A DNA stretch of 39,772 bases, from contig NZ_ANAX01000040.1 in the NCBI RefSeq assembly GCF_000341065.1, forward strand, positions 19,997-59,768. Direction: 5' to 3'. The notes under the pieces are model-generated. The model searched no databases and was not told the DNA's origin. It was given only the letters and a program-made list of their open reading frames with translations. This document shows, one piece after another, positions 1 to 7,580 of this stretch (its first letter is position 1; every line of letters begins with the position of its first letter). The translations under genes and the position numbers were made by a program. The stretch is from Nocardiopsis halotolerans DSM 44410. Its GTDB lineage: Bacteria > Actinomycetota > Actinomycetes > Streptosporangiales > Streptosporangiaceae.

Positions 1-9
1 GTGGTGGGA

Positions 10-35
10 GGTTCCGCGTGTGCACCCGCGGAACC
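10..35. terminator. GC-rich hairpin at left edge
   Basis: A perfect 9-bp inverted repeat, GGTTCCGCG and CGCGGAACC, with an 8-nt loop. It may terminate a gene outside the window or act as a second terminator for the NlpC/P60 gene. No T tract is present. I see no gene between it and position 204. Confidence 0.4.
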
Positions 36-203
36 CTCGGTGTCGTGGTGTGCCGACCGCCACGTCTTCGGGGCGGTGGCGCGAGTCGTGTTGCCCAACT
101 CCCCCTCGCTGCCGGGCACGGTGCCGCGCGGCTGTCTGCGGTGCGGGGTTCTCGGGGCTGGCCGGGTTCACTCCCCGGAGCGCGTGGGGCGGCCGTCAGC
201 TTC

Positions 204-222
204 GCGGGCGAGGCCTGCCCGC
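204..222 (-). terminator. hairpin after NlpC/P60 gene
   Basis: GCGGGC and GCCCGC enclose a 7-nt loop one base after the stop codon of the minus-strand NlpC/P60 gene. The position fits an intrinsic terminator of the T-poor GC type common in actinomycetes. Confidence 0.55.
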
Positions 223-223
223 C

Positions 224-832
224 TCACAGCCGCACGGCGCCTGCGAGGTTGTAGCGGGTGACGTCCCGCTCACGGACGTGGTCCCCCGTCTTCGGGGCGT
301 CGATCATGCGGCCGTCGCCGAGGTAGATGGCGACGTGGTAGGCGTAGCCGCCGCTGTCGGCCCAGTACAGGAGGTCTCCCCTGCGGGCGTCGGAGTAGGA
401 GATCCGGTCTCCGGCCCTGACCTGGTCGTGCGCGATGCGGGGCAGGTCCACCCCGACCTGTTCGAAGGACCACTGCACGAGGCCCGAGCAGTCGAACCCG
501 CCCGGGCTCTCGCCTCCCCAGACGTAGGGGGTGCCCTTCTGCGACTCGGCGGCGTTGATGGCACGCTCCACCGTCGACCTGGACAGCGACATGTGGACGC
601 GCTCGGCCCCGGCGGGGTCCCGCTCCGCGTCCAGCAGGTGCTGTACCGGGCGCAGCGGCTGGACGGGCTGGGCGAGGGCGGGCGCCGAGCCGGCGGCCAG
701 GGCGGCCGCGGTGATCGCCGCGACGGCGAGTCCGCGCGGCCCGTTCCGTCGCGTGTGAACGGGCGAGGCCTGCCGCCCCGGGTCCGTGGGACGACAGGCC
801 TGCGTTCGCTCAAGGTGTCGCGGTATTCGCAT
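224..832 (-). CDS. secreted NlpC/P60 peptidoglycan endopeptidase
   Basis: A 202-residue exported NlpC/P60-family cysteine peptidase, expected to cut peptide stems of peptidoglycan outside the membrane. The N-terminus has basic residues followed by an Ala-rich hydrophobic stretch (about residues 33-54) ending in an APALAQ-type signal peptidase site. The catalytic domain fills about residues 85-202. It shows the WGG and DCSGLVQ motifs with the nucleophile Cys115, and YHVAIYLGDG with the catalytic His166. The ATG at 832 was chosen because GGGAGA lies about 8-10 nt upstream and it directly precedes the signal peptide. The frame stays open further upstream, but that part is not signal-like. Such genes often carry a c-di-AMP (ydaO) riboswitch; I could not recognise one here. 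The family call is secure, the exact substrate is not. Confidence 0.9.
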   Translation of the reverse strand: MRIPRHLERTQACRPTDPGRQASPVHTRRNGPRGLAVAAITAAALAAGSAPALAQPVQPLRPVQHLLDAERDPAGAERVHMSLSRSTVERAINAAESQKGTPYVWGGESPGGFDCSGLVQWSFEQVGVDLPRIAHDQVRAGDRISYSDARRGDLLYWADSGGYAYHVAIYLGDGRMIDAPKTGDHVRERDVTRYNLAGAVRL

Positions 833-1000
833 GACGGTGGTTCTCCCGTTCCGGGTTGGCGCGGCGCGGCGCCCACGCCCCTGTGGCGTGGATCTCTCTT
901 CCGCGACGCCCCACCATTCGTCACACAAAAAAAGCGATATGTCACTCTCCGTGTCGGGACTAGCGGCCAAAGAAGGTAAAGAGTCCTTGACTTTCAGGGG

Positions 1001-1024
1001 ATAAAAGCGGTCAGTTCATGACCG
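1001..1024 (-). terminator. intrinsic terminator of SGNH lipase gene
   Basis: On the minus strand CGGTCA and TGACCG form a hairpin with a 5-nt loop, followed by CTTTTAT. It lies about 37 bp past the lipase stop and upstream of the NlpC/P60 gene, and is a classic stem plus T-rich tail. Confidence 0.65.
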
Positions 1025-1060
1025 AACGGACTCCCTATCCCGCAGCCTGGTCACCCCCGG

Positions 1061-1975
1061 TCACGCGGCCTCGTCCGCGGGCACGGGCAGCCCGAGCGTC
1101 TCGCCGACGAAGTCGGCCGTGGCCTCCATTCCCAGGTAGTTCGGGTGCACCGGAGCCCCGTTCTCGGGGATCAGGCCCTCCACCCAACGGGTGTCGTTGG
1201 GCTGGCAGACGTCGTGGCCGCGTTCGAGGACGTCCACGAAGACGGCGCCCTGGGCCTCGGCCTCCTCCTCGATCATCGCGTTCAGCGCGGTCTGGGCCCG
1301 GTCCAGGAACGGGACGTCGCCCACCGCGATGGGGGTGCTCGGCCAGCAGCCCCAGCGCTCGGGCAGGATCTGGAGGTAGCCCACGGCCAGGACCGTGGCG
1401 TTGGGGCTGCGCTCGGCGATGTCGGCGTAGACCTGGGAGACCTCCGGGCGCAGGTTCTCGATCCGCTGGTCGAGCTCGTCGCCGTAGTGGTCGGCGCACG
1501 GGTCGCCGATCGGGTTGCTCAGGCTCTGCTTCGCGCACTCCAGCAGAACCTCGGAGAAGCCGAAGTCGTTGCCCGAGATCCCGACCGTGACCAGGTCGGT
1601 CTCGGACGTCAGAGCGTCGAACTGGGGCGGCGTGTCGCTGAACTGCGGCTCGTAGAGGTCGTTGATGACGGCTCCGGAGCAGCTGGCGTCCGTGAACTCG
1701 GCGACGCCGAGCCGCTCGGCGAGCATCGTCGGGTAGTTGTTGGACGTACGCAGGCAGCCCAGCAGCGGCATCCGGGTGTTGACCCTCTCCTCCCTGATGA
1801 GCGGTCCGGCGACGAAGGAGTCGCCGAGGGAGACGTAGTGGTCGAAGGACGTGGCCTCCGCCTGTTCGGCGGCTGCGGGCGACGCGACCAGGGACACTCC
1901 CAGCACGGCGACGGCCACGGGGGCCAGGGCTCGGCGCAGGACTCGGGACGCGGCGGTGTCAGATGTACGGGGCAC
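1061..1975 (-). CDS. secreted SGNH/GDSL lipase-esterase
   Basis: A 304-residue exported SGNH hydrolase of the Streptomyces secreted lipase type. A signal peptide (about residues 1-37, ending SPAAAEQ) precedes the catalytic domain. The GDSF block gives the nucleophile Ser53, the GISGNDFGF block gives the oxyanion Asn136, and PVHPNYLG gives the catalytic His277. The position of the usual Asp in the DxxH motif is Ala274, which suggests a Ser-His dyad like that of the S. scabies esterase. Six cysteines (74, 99, 147, 160, 210, 257) would allow three disulfides. The GTG at 1975 was chosen because GGAGAGGAAG lies just upstream and it directly precedes the signal peptide. The frame runs on through the 54-bp repeat, but that is a repeat artefact. 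The natural substrate is unknown. Confidence 0.9.
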   Translation of the reverse strand: MPRTSDTAASRVLRRALAPVAVAVLGVSLVASPAAAEQAEATSFDHYVSLGDSFVAGPLIREERVNTRMPLLGCLRTSNNYPTMLAERLGVAEFTDASCSGAVINDLYEPQFSDTPPQFDALTSETDLVTVGISGNDFGFSEVLLECAKQSLSNPIGDPCADHYGDELDQRIENLRPEVSQVYADIAERSPNATVLAVGYLQILPERWGCWPSTPIAVGDVPFLDRAQTALNAMIEEEAEAQGAVFVDVLERGHDVCQPNDTRWVEGLIPENGAPVHPNYLGMEATADFVGETLGLPVPADEAA

Positions 1976-2039
1976 GCGGGCTTCCTCTCCAAGAGCGGGG
2001 GCGGTGGAGTTGTCGGACCCTAGGAATTCTTTAACACGG

Positions 2040-2068
2040 CCTACGTGAGAAAGCTCATAACTCGTAGG
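2040..2068. promoter_or_regulatory. imperfect palindrome upstream of lipase gene
   Basis: CCTACG and CGTAGG flank an inner GAG/CTC pair in an AT-richer stretch 65-93 bp upstream of the lipase start. It could be an operator or part of the lipase promoter. No regulator family is recognisable from it. Confidence 0.3.
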
Positions 2069-2103
2069 TAACTTTCGTGTGTCTCCGAGTCGGCGTCGCC
2101 CTT

Positions 2104-2126
2104 GGGTCTCCGCTTCGCTTCGGCCC
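2104..2126. repeat. 23-nt hairpin element, copy A
   Basis: GGGTC and GGCCC arms enclose a CCGCTTCG-rich loop. It matches the element at 27050-27072 in 19 of 23 positions. One difference is a compensated pair (G-C here, A-T there) and another swaps a T-G wobble for C-G, so the stem is conserved. It borders the 54-bp repeat array. Confidence 0.5.
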
Positions 2127-2136
2127 GCCCGTCGCC

Positions 2137-2763
2137 CTCCACCACCCTCAACGGACGGCCTCCGGCCGCAGCACCCCCCTCTTCGTCGCCCTCCACCACC
2201 CTCAACGGACGGCCTCCGGCCGCAGCACCCCCCTCTTCGTCGCCCTCCACCACCCTCAACGGACGGCCTCCGGCCGCAGCACCCCCCTCTTCGTCGCCCT
2301 CCACCACCCTCAACGGACGGCCTCCGGCCGCAGCACCCCCCTCTTCGTCGCCCTCCACCACCCTCAACGGACGGCCTCCGGCCGCAGCACCCCCCTCTTC
2401 GTCGCCCTCCACCACCCTCAACGGACGGCCTCCGGCCGCAGCACCCCCCTCTTCGTCGCCCTCCACCACCCTCAACGGACGGCCTCCGGCCGCAGCACCC
2501 CCCTCTTCGTCGCCCTCCACCACCCTCAACGGACGGCCTCCGGCCGCAGCACCCCCCTCTTCGTCGCCCTCCACCACCCTCAACGGACGGCCTCCGGCCG
2601 CAGCACCCCCCTCTTCGTCGCCCTCCACCACCCTCAACGGACGGCCTCCGGCCGCAGCACCCCCCTCTTCGTCGCCCTCCACCACCCCCAACGGACGGCC
2701 TCCGACCGCAGCACCCCCCTCTTCGTCGCCCTCCACCACCCCCAACGGACGGCCTCCGACGCA
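2137..2763. repeat. 54-bp tandem repeat array, about 11.6 copies
   Basis: Units start every 54 bp at 2137, 2191, 2245 and so on to 2731. Copies 1-10 read as identical. Copy 11 (2677-2730) has CCCAACGG in place of CTCAACGG and CCGACC in place of CCGGCC. Copy 12 is partial and carries the same changes. Each unit contains CGGCC-TCC-GGCCG, able to fold, and its minus strand is rich in G runs (GAGGG, GGAGGG, GGGGGG). Because 54 is a multiple of 3 and the unit lacks stops, long open frames arise in several frames, including an 18-residue Gly/Glu/Ala-rich repeat on the minus strand. No frame has clear protein features. It sits between divergent lipase and radA genes and looks like a recently expanded minisatellite. 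Confidence 0.95.
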
Positions 2764-2848
2764 GTACCTGTCGTCTCACCTCCAGCCCCTCCAGGGCCCC
2801 GCGGGCACCCGGACCGCGCCGTGCGCCGGAGCTGTCCCCGGGAGCCGC

Positions 2849-2854
2849 TAGCGT
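2849..2854 (+). promoter_or_regulatory. -10 element of radA, leaderless start likely
   Basis: TAGCGT lies exactly 7 nt before the radA ATG, so transcription would start at or next to the start codon. No good ribosome-binding site precedes that ATG. The same spacing recurs upstream of lysS, folP and the gene at 5824-6603. Confidence 0.5.
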
Positions 2855-2861
2855 TGCGACC

Positions 2862-4244
2862 ATGGCGAAGGCAGCGAAGACCACGTTCCGGTGCACCGAG
2901 TGCGGGTGGAGCACCCTCAAGTGGGTGGGGCGCTGCGGCGAGTGCCAGGCCTGGGGCACGGTCGAGGAGGCCGGTGCCCCCGCGCCCGCCGCCGTCGCGC
3001 CCGCGCCCGTCACCTCCCGGGCCCGACCGATCACCGAGATCAGCGTGGAGAGCGCCGAGGCCGTCCCCACCGGCGTCGACGAGCTCGACCGGGTCCTGGG
3101 CGGCGGAGCGGTCCCGGGCGGCGTGGTGCTGCTCGCGGGCGAGCCCGGCGTGGGCAAGTCCACCCTGCTGCTGGAGGTCGCCGCGATGCGCGCGGCCGAG
3201 GGGCCCGTGCTGTACGTGACCGGTGAGGAGTCGGCCGGGCAGGTGCGACTGCGCGCCGAGCGGCTCGACGCGCTCTCCGACAAGCTCTACCTGGCCGCCG
3301 AGACCTCCATCGCCTCCCTGGTCAGCCACGTGGACGCGGTCGGGCCGCGGCTGCTCATCGTGGACTCGGTGCAGACCATGGTCTCCCCCGACGTCGCGGG
3401 CGTGCCCGGCGGCGTCACGCAGGTCCGGCAGGTGGCCGGTGCGCTGATCCAGATCGCCAAGGAGCGCGGGATCGCCACCGTGCTCGTCGGCCACGTGACC
3501 AAGGACGGTTCCATCGCCGGTCCCCGGCTGCTGGAGCACCTGGTGGACGTGGTGCTGCACTTCGAGGGCGAGCGTCACTCCCAGCTGCGGCTGCTGCGCG
3601 CGGTCAAGAACCGGTACGGCCCCACCGACGAGATCGGCTGCTTCGAACTGACCGAGTCGGGCATCGTCGGCCTGCCCGACCCGAGCGGGCTGTTCCTCAC
3701 CGAGCGCACCGACCCGGTACCGGGCACGTGCGTCAGCGTCACCCTGGAGGGGCGGCGCCCGCTGATCACCGAGGTACAGGCCCTGGTCGCGCCCACACCG
3801 CTGCCCGCGCCGCGCCGCGCCACCTCGGGCCTGGACACCTCACGGGTCAACATGATCCTCGCCGTGCTGGAGAAGCGCACCGGCATGAGGCTGGCCAACA
3901 TGGACGTGTACGCCTCCACGGTGGGCGGCGTGAAGCTGACCGAGCCCGCCGTGGACCTGGCGTTGGCCATGGCGGCGGCCAGCTCCAACAACGACGTCGC
4001 GCTGCCCGCGGGCTTCGTCGCGATCGGCGAGGTGGGCCTGGCGGGCGACGTGCGCACCGTGAGCGGCGTGCGGCGCCGGGTCACCGAGGCACAGCGGCTC
4101 GGCTTCACCGAGGCGATCGTGCCCAAGCACTTCGGCGACCCGGTTCCGGGCATCCGCGTCCACGAGGTGGATGAGCTGAGCGAGGCCCTGAGCCGGGTGG
4201 CCAAGCGGCCCAAGCGCGCACGCGCCCCCCGCGGCGAGGACTGA
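2862..4244 (+). CDS. radA: DNA repair protein RadA (Sms)
   Basis: A 460-residue RadA/Sms, a RecA-like ATPase that helps branch migration and processing of recombination intermediates in the cytoplasm. A C4 zinc finger comes first (Cys11, Cys14, Cys25, Cys28). The RecA-like ATPase core follows, with Walker A GEPGVGKST (93-101) and a Walker B region LLIVDSVQT. The family motif KNRYG is at about 249-253, then a Lon-protease-like C-terminal domain. Length is normal for the family. The ATG at 2862 is fixed by the family N-terminus and appears leaderless. In many actinobacteria disA follows radA. Here a convergent inhibitor gene follows after 24 bp and disA is missing from this position. Confidence 0.97.
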   Translation: MAKAAKTTFRCTECGWSTLKWVGRCGECQAWGTVEEAGAPAPAAVAPAPVTSRARPITEISVESAEAVPTGVDELDRVLGGGAVPGGVVLLAGEPGVGKSTLLLEVAAMRAAEGPVLYVTGEESAGQVRLRAERLDALSDKLYLAAETSIASLVSHVDAVGPRLLIVDSVQTMVSPDVAGVPGGVTQVRQVAGALIQIAKERGIATVLVGHVTKDGSIAGPRLLEHLVDVVLHFEGERHSQLRLLRAVKNRYGPTDEIGCFELTESGIVGLPDPSGLFLTERTDPVPGTCVSVTLEGRRPLITEVQALVAPTPLPAPRRATSGLDTSRVNMILAVLEKRTGMRLANMDVYASTVGGVKLTEPAVDLALAMAAASSNNDVALPAGFVAIGEVGLAGDVRTVSGVRRRVTEAQRLGFTEAIVPKHFGDPVPGIRVHEVDELSEALSRVAKRPKRARAPRGED

Positions 4245-4268
4245 GCCGGAGCCCCGAGCAGGCACCCG

Positions 4269-4640
4269 CTAGAAGTCGAAGACCGGGCCCTTCTCGCTCA
4301 GGAGCACGCACGCGTTCGAGAACTCCTCCCGGTAGTTCTCGGTGCCGTAGGCCACGGCGACCACGGGAGAGTAGACGAACGGGCAGGCCTTCTCCTCTCC
4401 CTCCACGGCCGCGATCGAACCGGCCTCGTCGATGGCGGCGCAGGCCTCCTCGGCCCGGGGGTGGTTGCCCGCGGCCACGGGAGCGCACACCAGGGTGGCC
4501 TCCCGCGTCTGGTGGTTCTGGAGGTCGTGGACCCTCAGGATGTAGCCGTTGTCCGCGACCCGCCCCGCGGCGTGCGCGGGCGCGACGAGCGTCAGCGCGA
4601 GGACGGGAGCGGCGGCCAGGGCCAGGACGGTGCTTTTCAC
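4269..4640 (-). CDS. subtilisin inhibitor-like protein (SSI, I16 family)
   Basis: A 123-residue secreted protease inhibitor of the Streptomyces subtilisin inhibitor family. A signal peptide (about residues 1-24, ending PAHAA) precedes the single SSI domain. The four canonical cysteines are 52, 67, 86 and 111, which pair 52-67 and 86-111 in the family. The motif CAPVAAGNHPRAEEAC is typical. By alignment with the SSI reactive site (CPMVYDP) the segment here is CPFVYSP, giving P1 Phe88 and P1' Val89, which suggests inhibition of subtilisin- or chymotrypsin-like proteases. The start is GTG at 4640 with GGAGG five bases upstream. It is convergent with radA. The target protease is not in this window. 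Confidence 0.93.
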   Translation of the reverse strand: MKSTVLALAAAPVLALTLVAPAHAAGRVADNGYILRVHDLQNHQTREATLVCAPVAAGNHPRAEEACAAIDEAGSIAAVEGEEKACPFVYSPVVAVAYGTENYREEFSNACVLLSEKGPVFDF

Positions 4641-4784
4641 GACAGCCTCCAGGGACGTGCGCGATCAGGAGTCAGCACGGATGGTAACTGAATACTCACA
4701 GAAAGGCGCCGCTTTTCCGGGGGATCGCCGGAATTCGTTTCCACCCGGTTCCGGCCCTGCCCGAACCCCGGTCGCAACGACGAG

Positions 4785-4822
4785 GGGCGGGGACGCCGCG
4801 ACCCTTCCCGGCGTCCCCGCCC
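4785..4822 (-). terminator. terminator after SGNH esterase gene
   Basis: A perfect 14-bp inverted repeat, GGGCGGGGACGCCG and CGGCGTCCCCGCCC, with a 10-nt loop, about 30 bp past the stop of the minus-strand SGNH gene. It ends in CTTCC with no long T run. Confidence 0.65.
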
Positions 4823-4850
4823 TTCCTGCGGACGCGTCGCCGCGCCCGGG

Positions 4851-5588
4851 TCAGCGGAGCAGCGGGAGCAGAGCCGCCAACCAGTGGTCGGCGATCCTCC
4901 GGTTCCCGCTTTCGGAGGGGTGCACCCCGTCGTAGGTGTCCGTGTCGGTGTCGAAGCCGGTCCACTGGTCGACGACCACGACCGGCGACCTCCTCGTGTC
5001 CAGCGACTCCGCCCACGCGGGGATGGCGGCGTTCAGGTCACGTACGCGCCGCCCGCACGCGGCGCAGCTGCGCTCGGGGTCCATGGGGATGATCTGCGCG
5101 ACCATGATCCGCATACGGGGATCGTGCTCCCGCATCTGCGCGACGAGCGTGCCGTAGGCGTCCAGGATGGTCCCGGTGGGAACCGCGCTCCAGACGTCGT
5201 TGGTGCCGAAGTGCATCATCACCACGTCCGGATCCGTCCGGTCCAGCCAGTCCACGAGCAGGCCGCGCCGGGCGACGTCGGTGACGAGGAACCCGCCGTG
5301 GCCCTCGTTGTCACCGTCGTGGGCGAAGCCGCAGCCGTCCCCGGGACGGGTCCCCACGAAGTCCGCCTCCGTGTGCCCCGCCTCCATCAGGTCGGCCCAC
5401 AGCAACGCGCGCCAGCATCCGGGGGAACCCGTGATCGAGTCGCCCAACGGCATGATCCGCACCGGTTCCTCCCTCCCCCCGCGGTCGGTGTCGGCCCAGG
5501 CGGGAGCCGTCGGCGCGACCAGCACGGCCGCGGCCAGTCCGATCCCGGCGGCGAGTCGCGCCGCGGTCCGCGAGAGTCGGTTCTTCAT
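4851..5588 (-). CDS. secreted SGNH esterase, CE3 acetylxylan esterase-like
   Basis: A 245-residue exported SGNH hydrolase resembling carbohydrate esterase family 3 and rhamnogalacturonan acetylesterase-type enzymes. A signal peptide (about residues 1-32, ending APAWAD) is followed by a compact catalytic domain. Block I is PLGDSITG with the nucleophile Ser, block III is HFGTNDVW with the oxyanion Asn, and block V is YDGVHPSESG with the catalytic Asp and His. The ATG at 5588 was chosen for AAGGAG 8 nt upstream and the signal peptide that follows. A perfect CelR/CebR-type operator lies 49 bp upstream, so control by cellobiose and a role in removing acetyl groups from plant polysaccharide is a reasonable inference. 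No carbohydrate-binding module is present. The fold is certain, the substrate is inferred. Confidence 0.88.
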   Translation of the reverse strand: MKNRLSRTAARLAAGIGLAAAVLVAPTAPAWADTDRGGREEPVRIMPLGDSITGSPGCWRALLWADLMEAGHTEADFVGTRPGDGCGFAHDGDNEGHGGFLVTDVARRGLLVDWLDRTDPDVVMMHFGTNDVWSAVPTGTILDAYGTLVAQMREHDPRMRIMVAQIIPMDPERSCAACGRRVRDLNAAIPAWAESLDTRRSPVVVVDQWTGFDTDTDTYDGVHPSESGNRRIADHWLAALLPLLR

Positions 5589-5636
5589 GTGGGAACTCCT
5601 TGGAGTGAGAGCGGGCGCCCCCGGAGGAGCGCCCGC

Positions 5637-5652
5637 TTGGGAGCGCTCCCAA
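5637..5652. promoter_or_regulatory. CelR/CebR-type LacI-family operator
   Basis: TTGGGAGCGCTCCCAA is a perfect 16-bp palindrome containing TGGGAGCGCTCCCA, the 14-bp site I recall for Thermobifida CelR and Streptomyces CebR. Both are LacI-family repressors released by cellobiose. It lies 49 bp upstream of the SGNH esterase start, placed to block its promoter. No LacI-family regulator gene is in the window. Confidence 0.88.
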
Positions 5653-5779
5653 CCGCAGGAAGCGTATCCCCGAACCACAGCGACGTAAAGGGGGTTCTCC
5701 GGAGCCGCGGAACCGTCACCCCGGTACCGGGACCGTCGAAGCGCGCGGAGGGACGGAGGGCGGAGGGGCGGAGAACACG

Positions 5780-5810
5780 ACGGGGCCGGGGGCGTCGCCC
5801 CCGGCCCCGT
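5780..5810. terminator. strong 14-bp stem terminator
   Basis: ACGGGGCCGGGGGC and GCCCCCGGCCCCGT pair perfectly around a 3-nt loop. It lies 13 bp beyond the stop of the minus-strand gene at 5824-6603 and would end its transcript. No T tract is seen. Confidence 0.7.
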
Positions 5811-5823
5811 ACGGTACGGCCGC

Positions 5824-6603
5824 TCAGGCCTTCAGCTGGAACGCCAGTTCGTCCGGGTTCCCGGCGTACTCTCCGTGCAGGTCGGCGCGGTACCAGCCGG
5901 GCTGCGCGGTGGCGTCGGTGCCGCGGCAGTCCTCGAAGGAGCGCACGCGCTCCCAGGTGAAGGTGTACGTGTACGGGACGCCCCTGCTGAGCTGGCGGCT
6001 CTCGGTCTCCTCGCCACCGGCGCAGTCCGCGGTGGAGAAGATGCGGTCGTCACCGGAGTGGATGAGGATCTCCATCGCCTGACCGCCCACCTCCACGGTG
6101 CAGGTCTGCTCGGCGGTGTTCACCACGGAGATCCGGAAGGAGGGCTTGGATCCGGCGCCGTGGATCTCCTGGCCCCCCTCCAGTTCGAAGCTGACCACGA
6201 CGTCCTGCGGCCGGCAGGGGTCCTCGGAGCTCTCGGGAGCGGGCACCTCGCCCCCGCCCTCACCGTCGTCCCCGCCGTCGGCGGACCCGCCGTCGCCTCC
6301 CCCGCCTCCGGAGGTACCGGCCTCCTCCGCGCCGTCGGAGGGATCGGCGCTCTCCTCCGCCCCGTCGGACTCCCCAGCCGAGGGTTCCGCGCTCTCGCCC
6401 GCGGAGGGCTCGGTGGGTGCGACACTGGGAGAGGCCTCCATGCCCGCCTCCGACCGGGTCGGTTCGCCGGTCTCCTCGCCGGAGGGGCGGCAGGCGTACG
6501 CGATGAGCGCGATCACCAACAAGGCCCCGGCCAGCACGAAGGCACGCCGCTTCCAGTAGGTCTCGCGGCTGACGGCTCCTGGTTGTCCGGTACTTGACGC
6601 CAT
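5824..6603 (-). CDS. membrane-anchored protein with low-complexity linker
   Basis: A 259-residue protein of unknown function. Residues 1-22 are a short cytoplasmic tail and about 23-38 form one transmembrane helix (VLAGALLVIALIAYAC). Residues about 40-125 are a Ser/Glu/Gly/Pro-rich disordered linker with repeated PSAGES-like units. The remaining part is a predicted extracellular beta-rich domain with four Cys residues. Residue 38 is Cys, but the preceding sequence is not a standard lipobox. Its place between radA and mutY matches a conserved membrane protein in mycobacteria (Rv3587c), from memory. AATACT lies 7 nt before the ATG and no usable ribosome-binding site is close, so the mRNA may be leaderless. 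It is divergent from mutY with a 63-bp gap. Confidence 0.8.
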   Translation of the reverse strand: MASSTGQPGAVSRETYWKRRAFVLAGALLVIALIAYACRPSGEETGEPTRSEAGMEASPSVAPTEPSAGESAEPSAGESDGAEESADPSDGAEEAGTSGGGGGDGGSADGGDDGEGGGEVPAPESSEDPCRPQDVVVSFELEGGQEIHGAGSKPSFRISVVNTAEQTCTVEVGGQAMEILIHSGDDRIFSTADCAGGEETESRQLSRGVPYTYTFTWERVRSFEDCRGTDATAQPGWYRADLHGEYAGNPDELAFQLKA

Positions 6604-6610
6604 GCGCCGT

Positions 6611-6616
6611 AGTATT
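6611..6616 (-). promoter_or_regulatory. -10 element of the 5824-6603 gene
   Basis: AATACT on the minus strand lies exactly 7 nt before the ATG at 6603 and fits a leaderless promoter (4 of 6 matches to TATAAT). Confidence 0.4.
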
Positions 6617-6666
6617 GCGGTTTTGCCTCCTCCTCACCTACTCAACCCGCCGATTCCCAGTTAAAG

Positions 6667-7542
6667 ATGAGCGATAACCCTTACAGCACCCCTGTTCTGG
6701 CGTGGTACGAGACCAACGCCCGCGACCTTCCCTGGCGTCGGCCCGACGCCTCCCCGTGGTCGATCCTGGTCAGCGAGATCATGCTCCAGCAGACGCCCGT
6801 GGTGCGGGTCCTGCCCGCCTGGCGTGCCTGGATGGAACGCTGGCCCACCCCCGCTGACCTGGCCGGGGAGCCCTCGGGTGAGGCCGTGCGCATGTGGAAT
6901 CGGCTCGGGTACCCGCGTCGCGCACTGCGCCTGCACGCGTGCGCCGTGGCCATCACCGAGGAGCACGGCGGCCGGGTCCCGGACGACCACGCCACCCTGC
7001 TGTCCCTCCCGGGCATCGGCGCCTACACCGCCGCGGCCGTGGCGAGCTTCGCTTTCGGGCAGCGGCACGCCATTCTGGACACGAACGTTCGCCGTGTCCT
7101 CGCGAGGGCCGAAACCGGGATCCAGTACCCACCGAAAACCCAGACCAAGGCGGAGACCGCCCTCGCCGAGTCCCTGTTGCCGCCCACGCCCTCGGTCGCC
7201 GCCCGCTGGGGCGTGGCCGTCATGGAGCTGGGCGCGCTGGTGTGCACCGCCCGCACGCCCGCCTGCGCGGACTGCCCGATCGCCCACCAGTGCGCCTGGA
7301 AGCTGGCGGGCAAACCCGCCTACGACGGTCCGCCCCGGCGCGGCCAGACCTACGCGGGCACCGACAGGCAGGTGCGGGGACGGCTGCTGGCCGTGCTGCG
7401 CGAATCCGCCCATCCCGTGGCCAAGGACGCGCTGGACGTCGTGTGGGACGACCACGTCCAACGCGAGCGGGCCCTGGACGCGCTGGTGTCCGACGGGCTG
7501 GTCGACCCGTTGGACGACGGCCGGTACGCCCTTCCGAGCTGA
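6667..7542 (+). CDS. mutY: A/G-specific adenine glycosylase MutY
   Basis: A 291-residue base-excision repair glycosylase that removes adenine mispaired with 8-oxoguanine. The catalytic Glu lies in SEIMLQQTPV (about residue 37). The helix-hairpin-helix is LPGIGAYTAAAV (about 116-127), followed by the catalytic Asp in AILDTNVRR (about 139). The four iron-sulfur cysteines lie in the C-x6-C-x2-C-x5-C pattern at about 197-213. The C-terminal NUDIX-like 8-oxoG recognition domain seen in longer MutY is absent, as in other short actinobacterial forms. The ATG at 6667 fits the family N-terminus, but its ribosome-binding site is weak. It ends just before a strong bidirectional hairpin. Confidence 0.96.
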   Translation: MSDNPYSTPVLAWYETNARDLPWRRPDASPWSILVSEIMLQQTPVVRVLPAWRAWMERWPTPADLAGEPSGEAVRMWNRLGYPRRALRLHACAVAITEEHGGRVPDDHATLLSLPGIGAYTAAAVASFAFGQRHAILDTNVRRVLARAETGIQYPPKTQTKAETALAESLLPPTPSVAARWGVAVMELGALVCTARTPACADCPIAHQCAWKLAGKPAYDGPPRRGQTYAGTDRQVRGRLLAVLRESAHPVAKDALDVVWDDHVQRERALDALVSDGLVDPLDDGRYALPS

Positions 7543-7549
7543 GCGTCCC

Positions 7550-7575
7550 GTGGCCCTCCCCTGCGGGAGGGCCAC
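7550..7575. terminator. bidirectional terminator between mutY and DUF3105 gene
   Basis: GTGGCCCTCCC and GGGAGGGCCAC form a perfect 11-bp stem with a CTGC loop. It lies between two convergent stop codons, 7 bp from mutY and 5 bp from the DUF3105 gene. Confidence 0.85.
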
Positions 7576-7580
7576 GACCC

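Noticed and set aside
841-1000. c-di-AMP (ydaO) riboswitch before the NlpC/P60 gene
   Set aside because: Looked for because the association is common, but I could not identify the conserved stretches in this sequence.
2137-2763. CRISPR array
   Set aside because: Units are directly adjacent with no variable spacers, and no cas genes are present.
2041-3283. Long repetitive proteins on both strands across the 54-bp array, including a minus-strand acidic 18-residue repeat protein
   Set aside because: Every frame is open because the unit is a multiple of three without stops. None has a convincing start context with known features, so the array is called as a DNA repeat, with coding left as a possibility.
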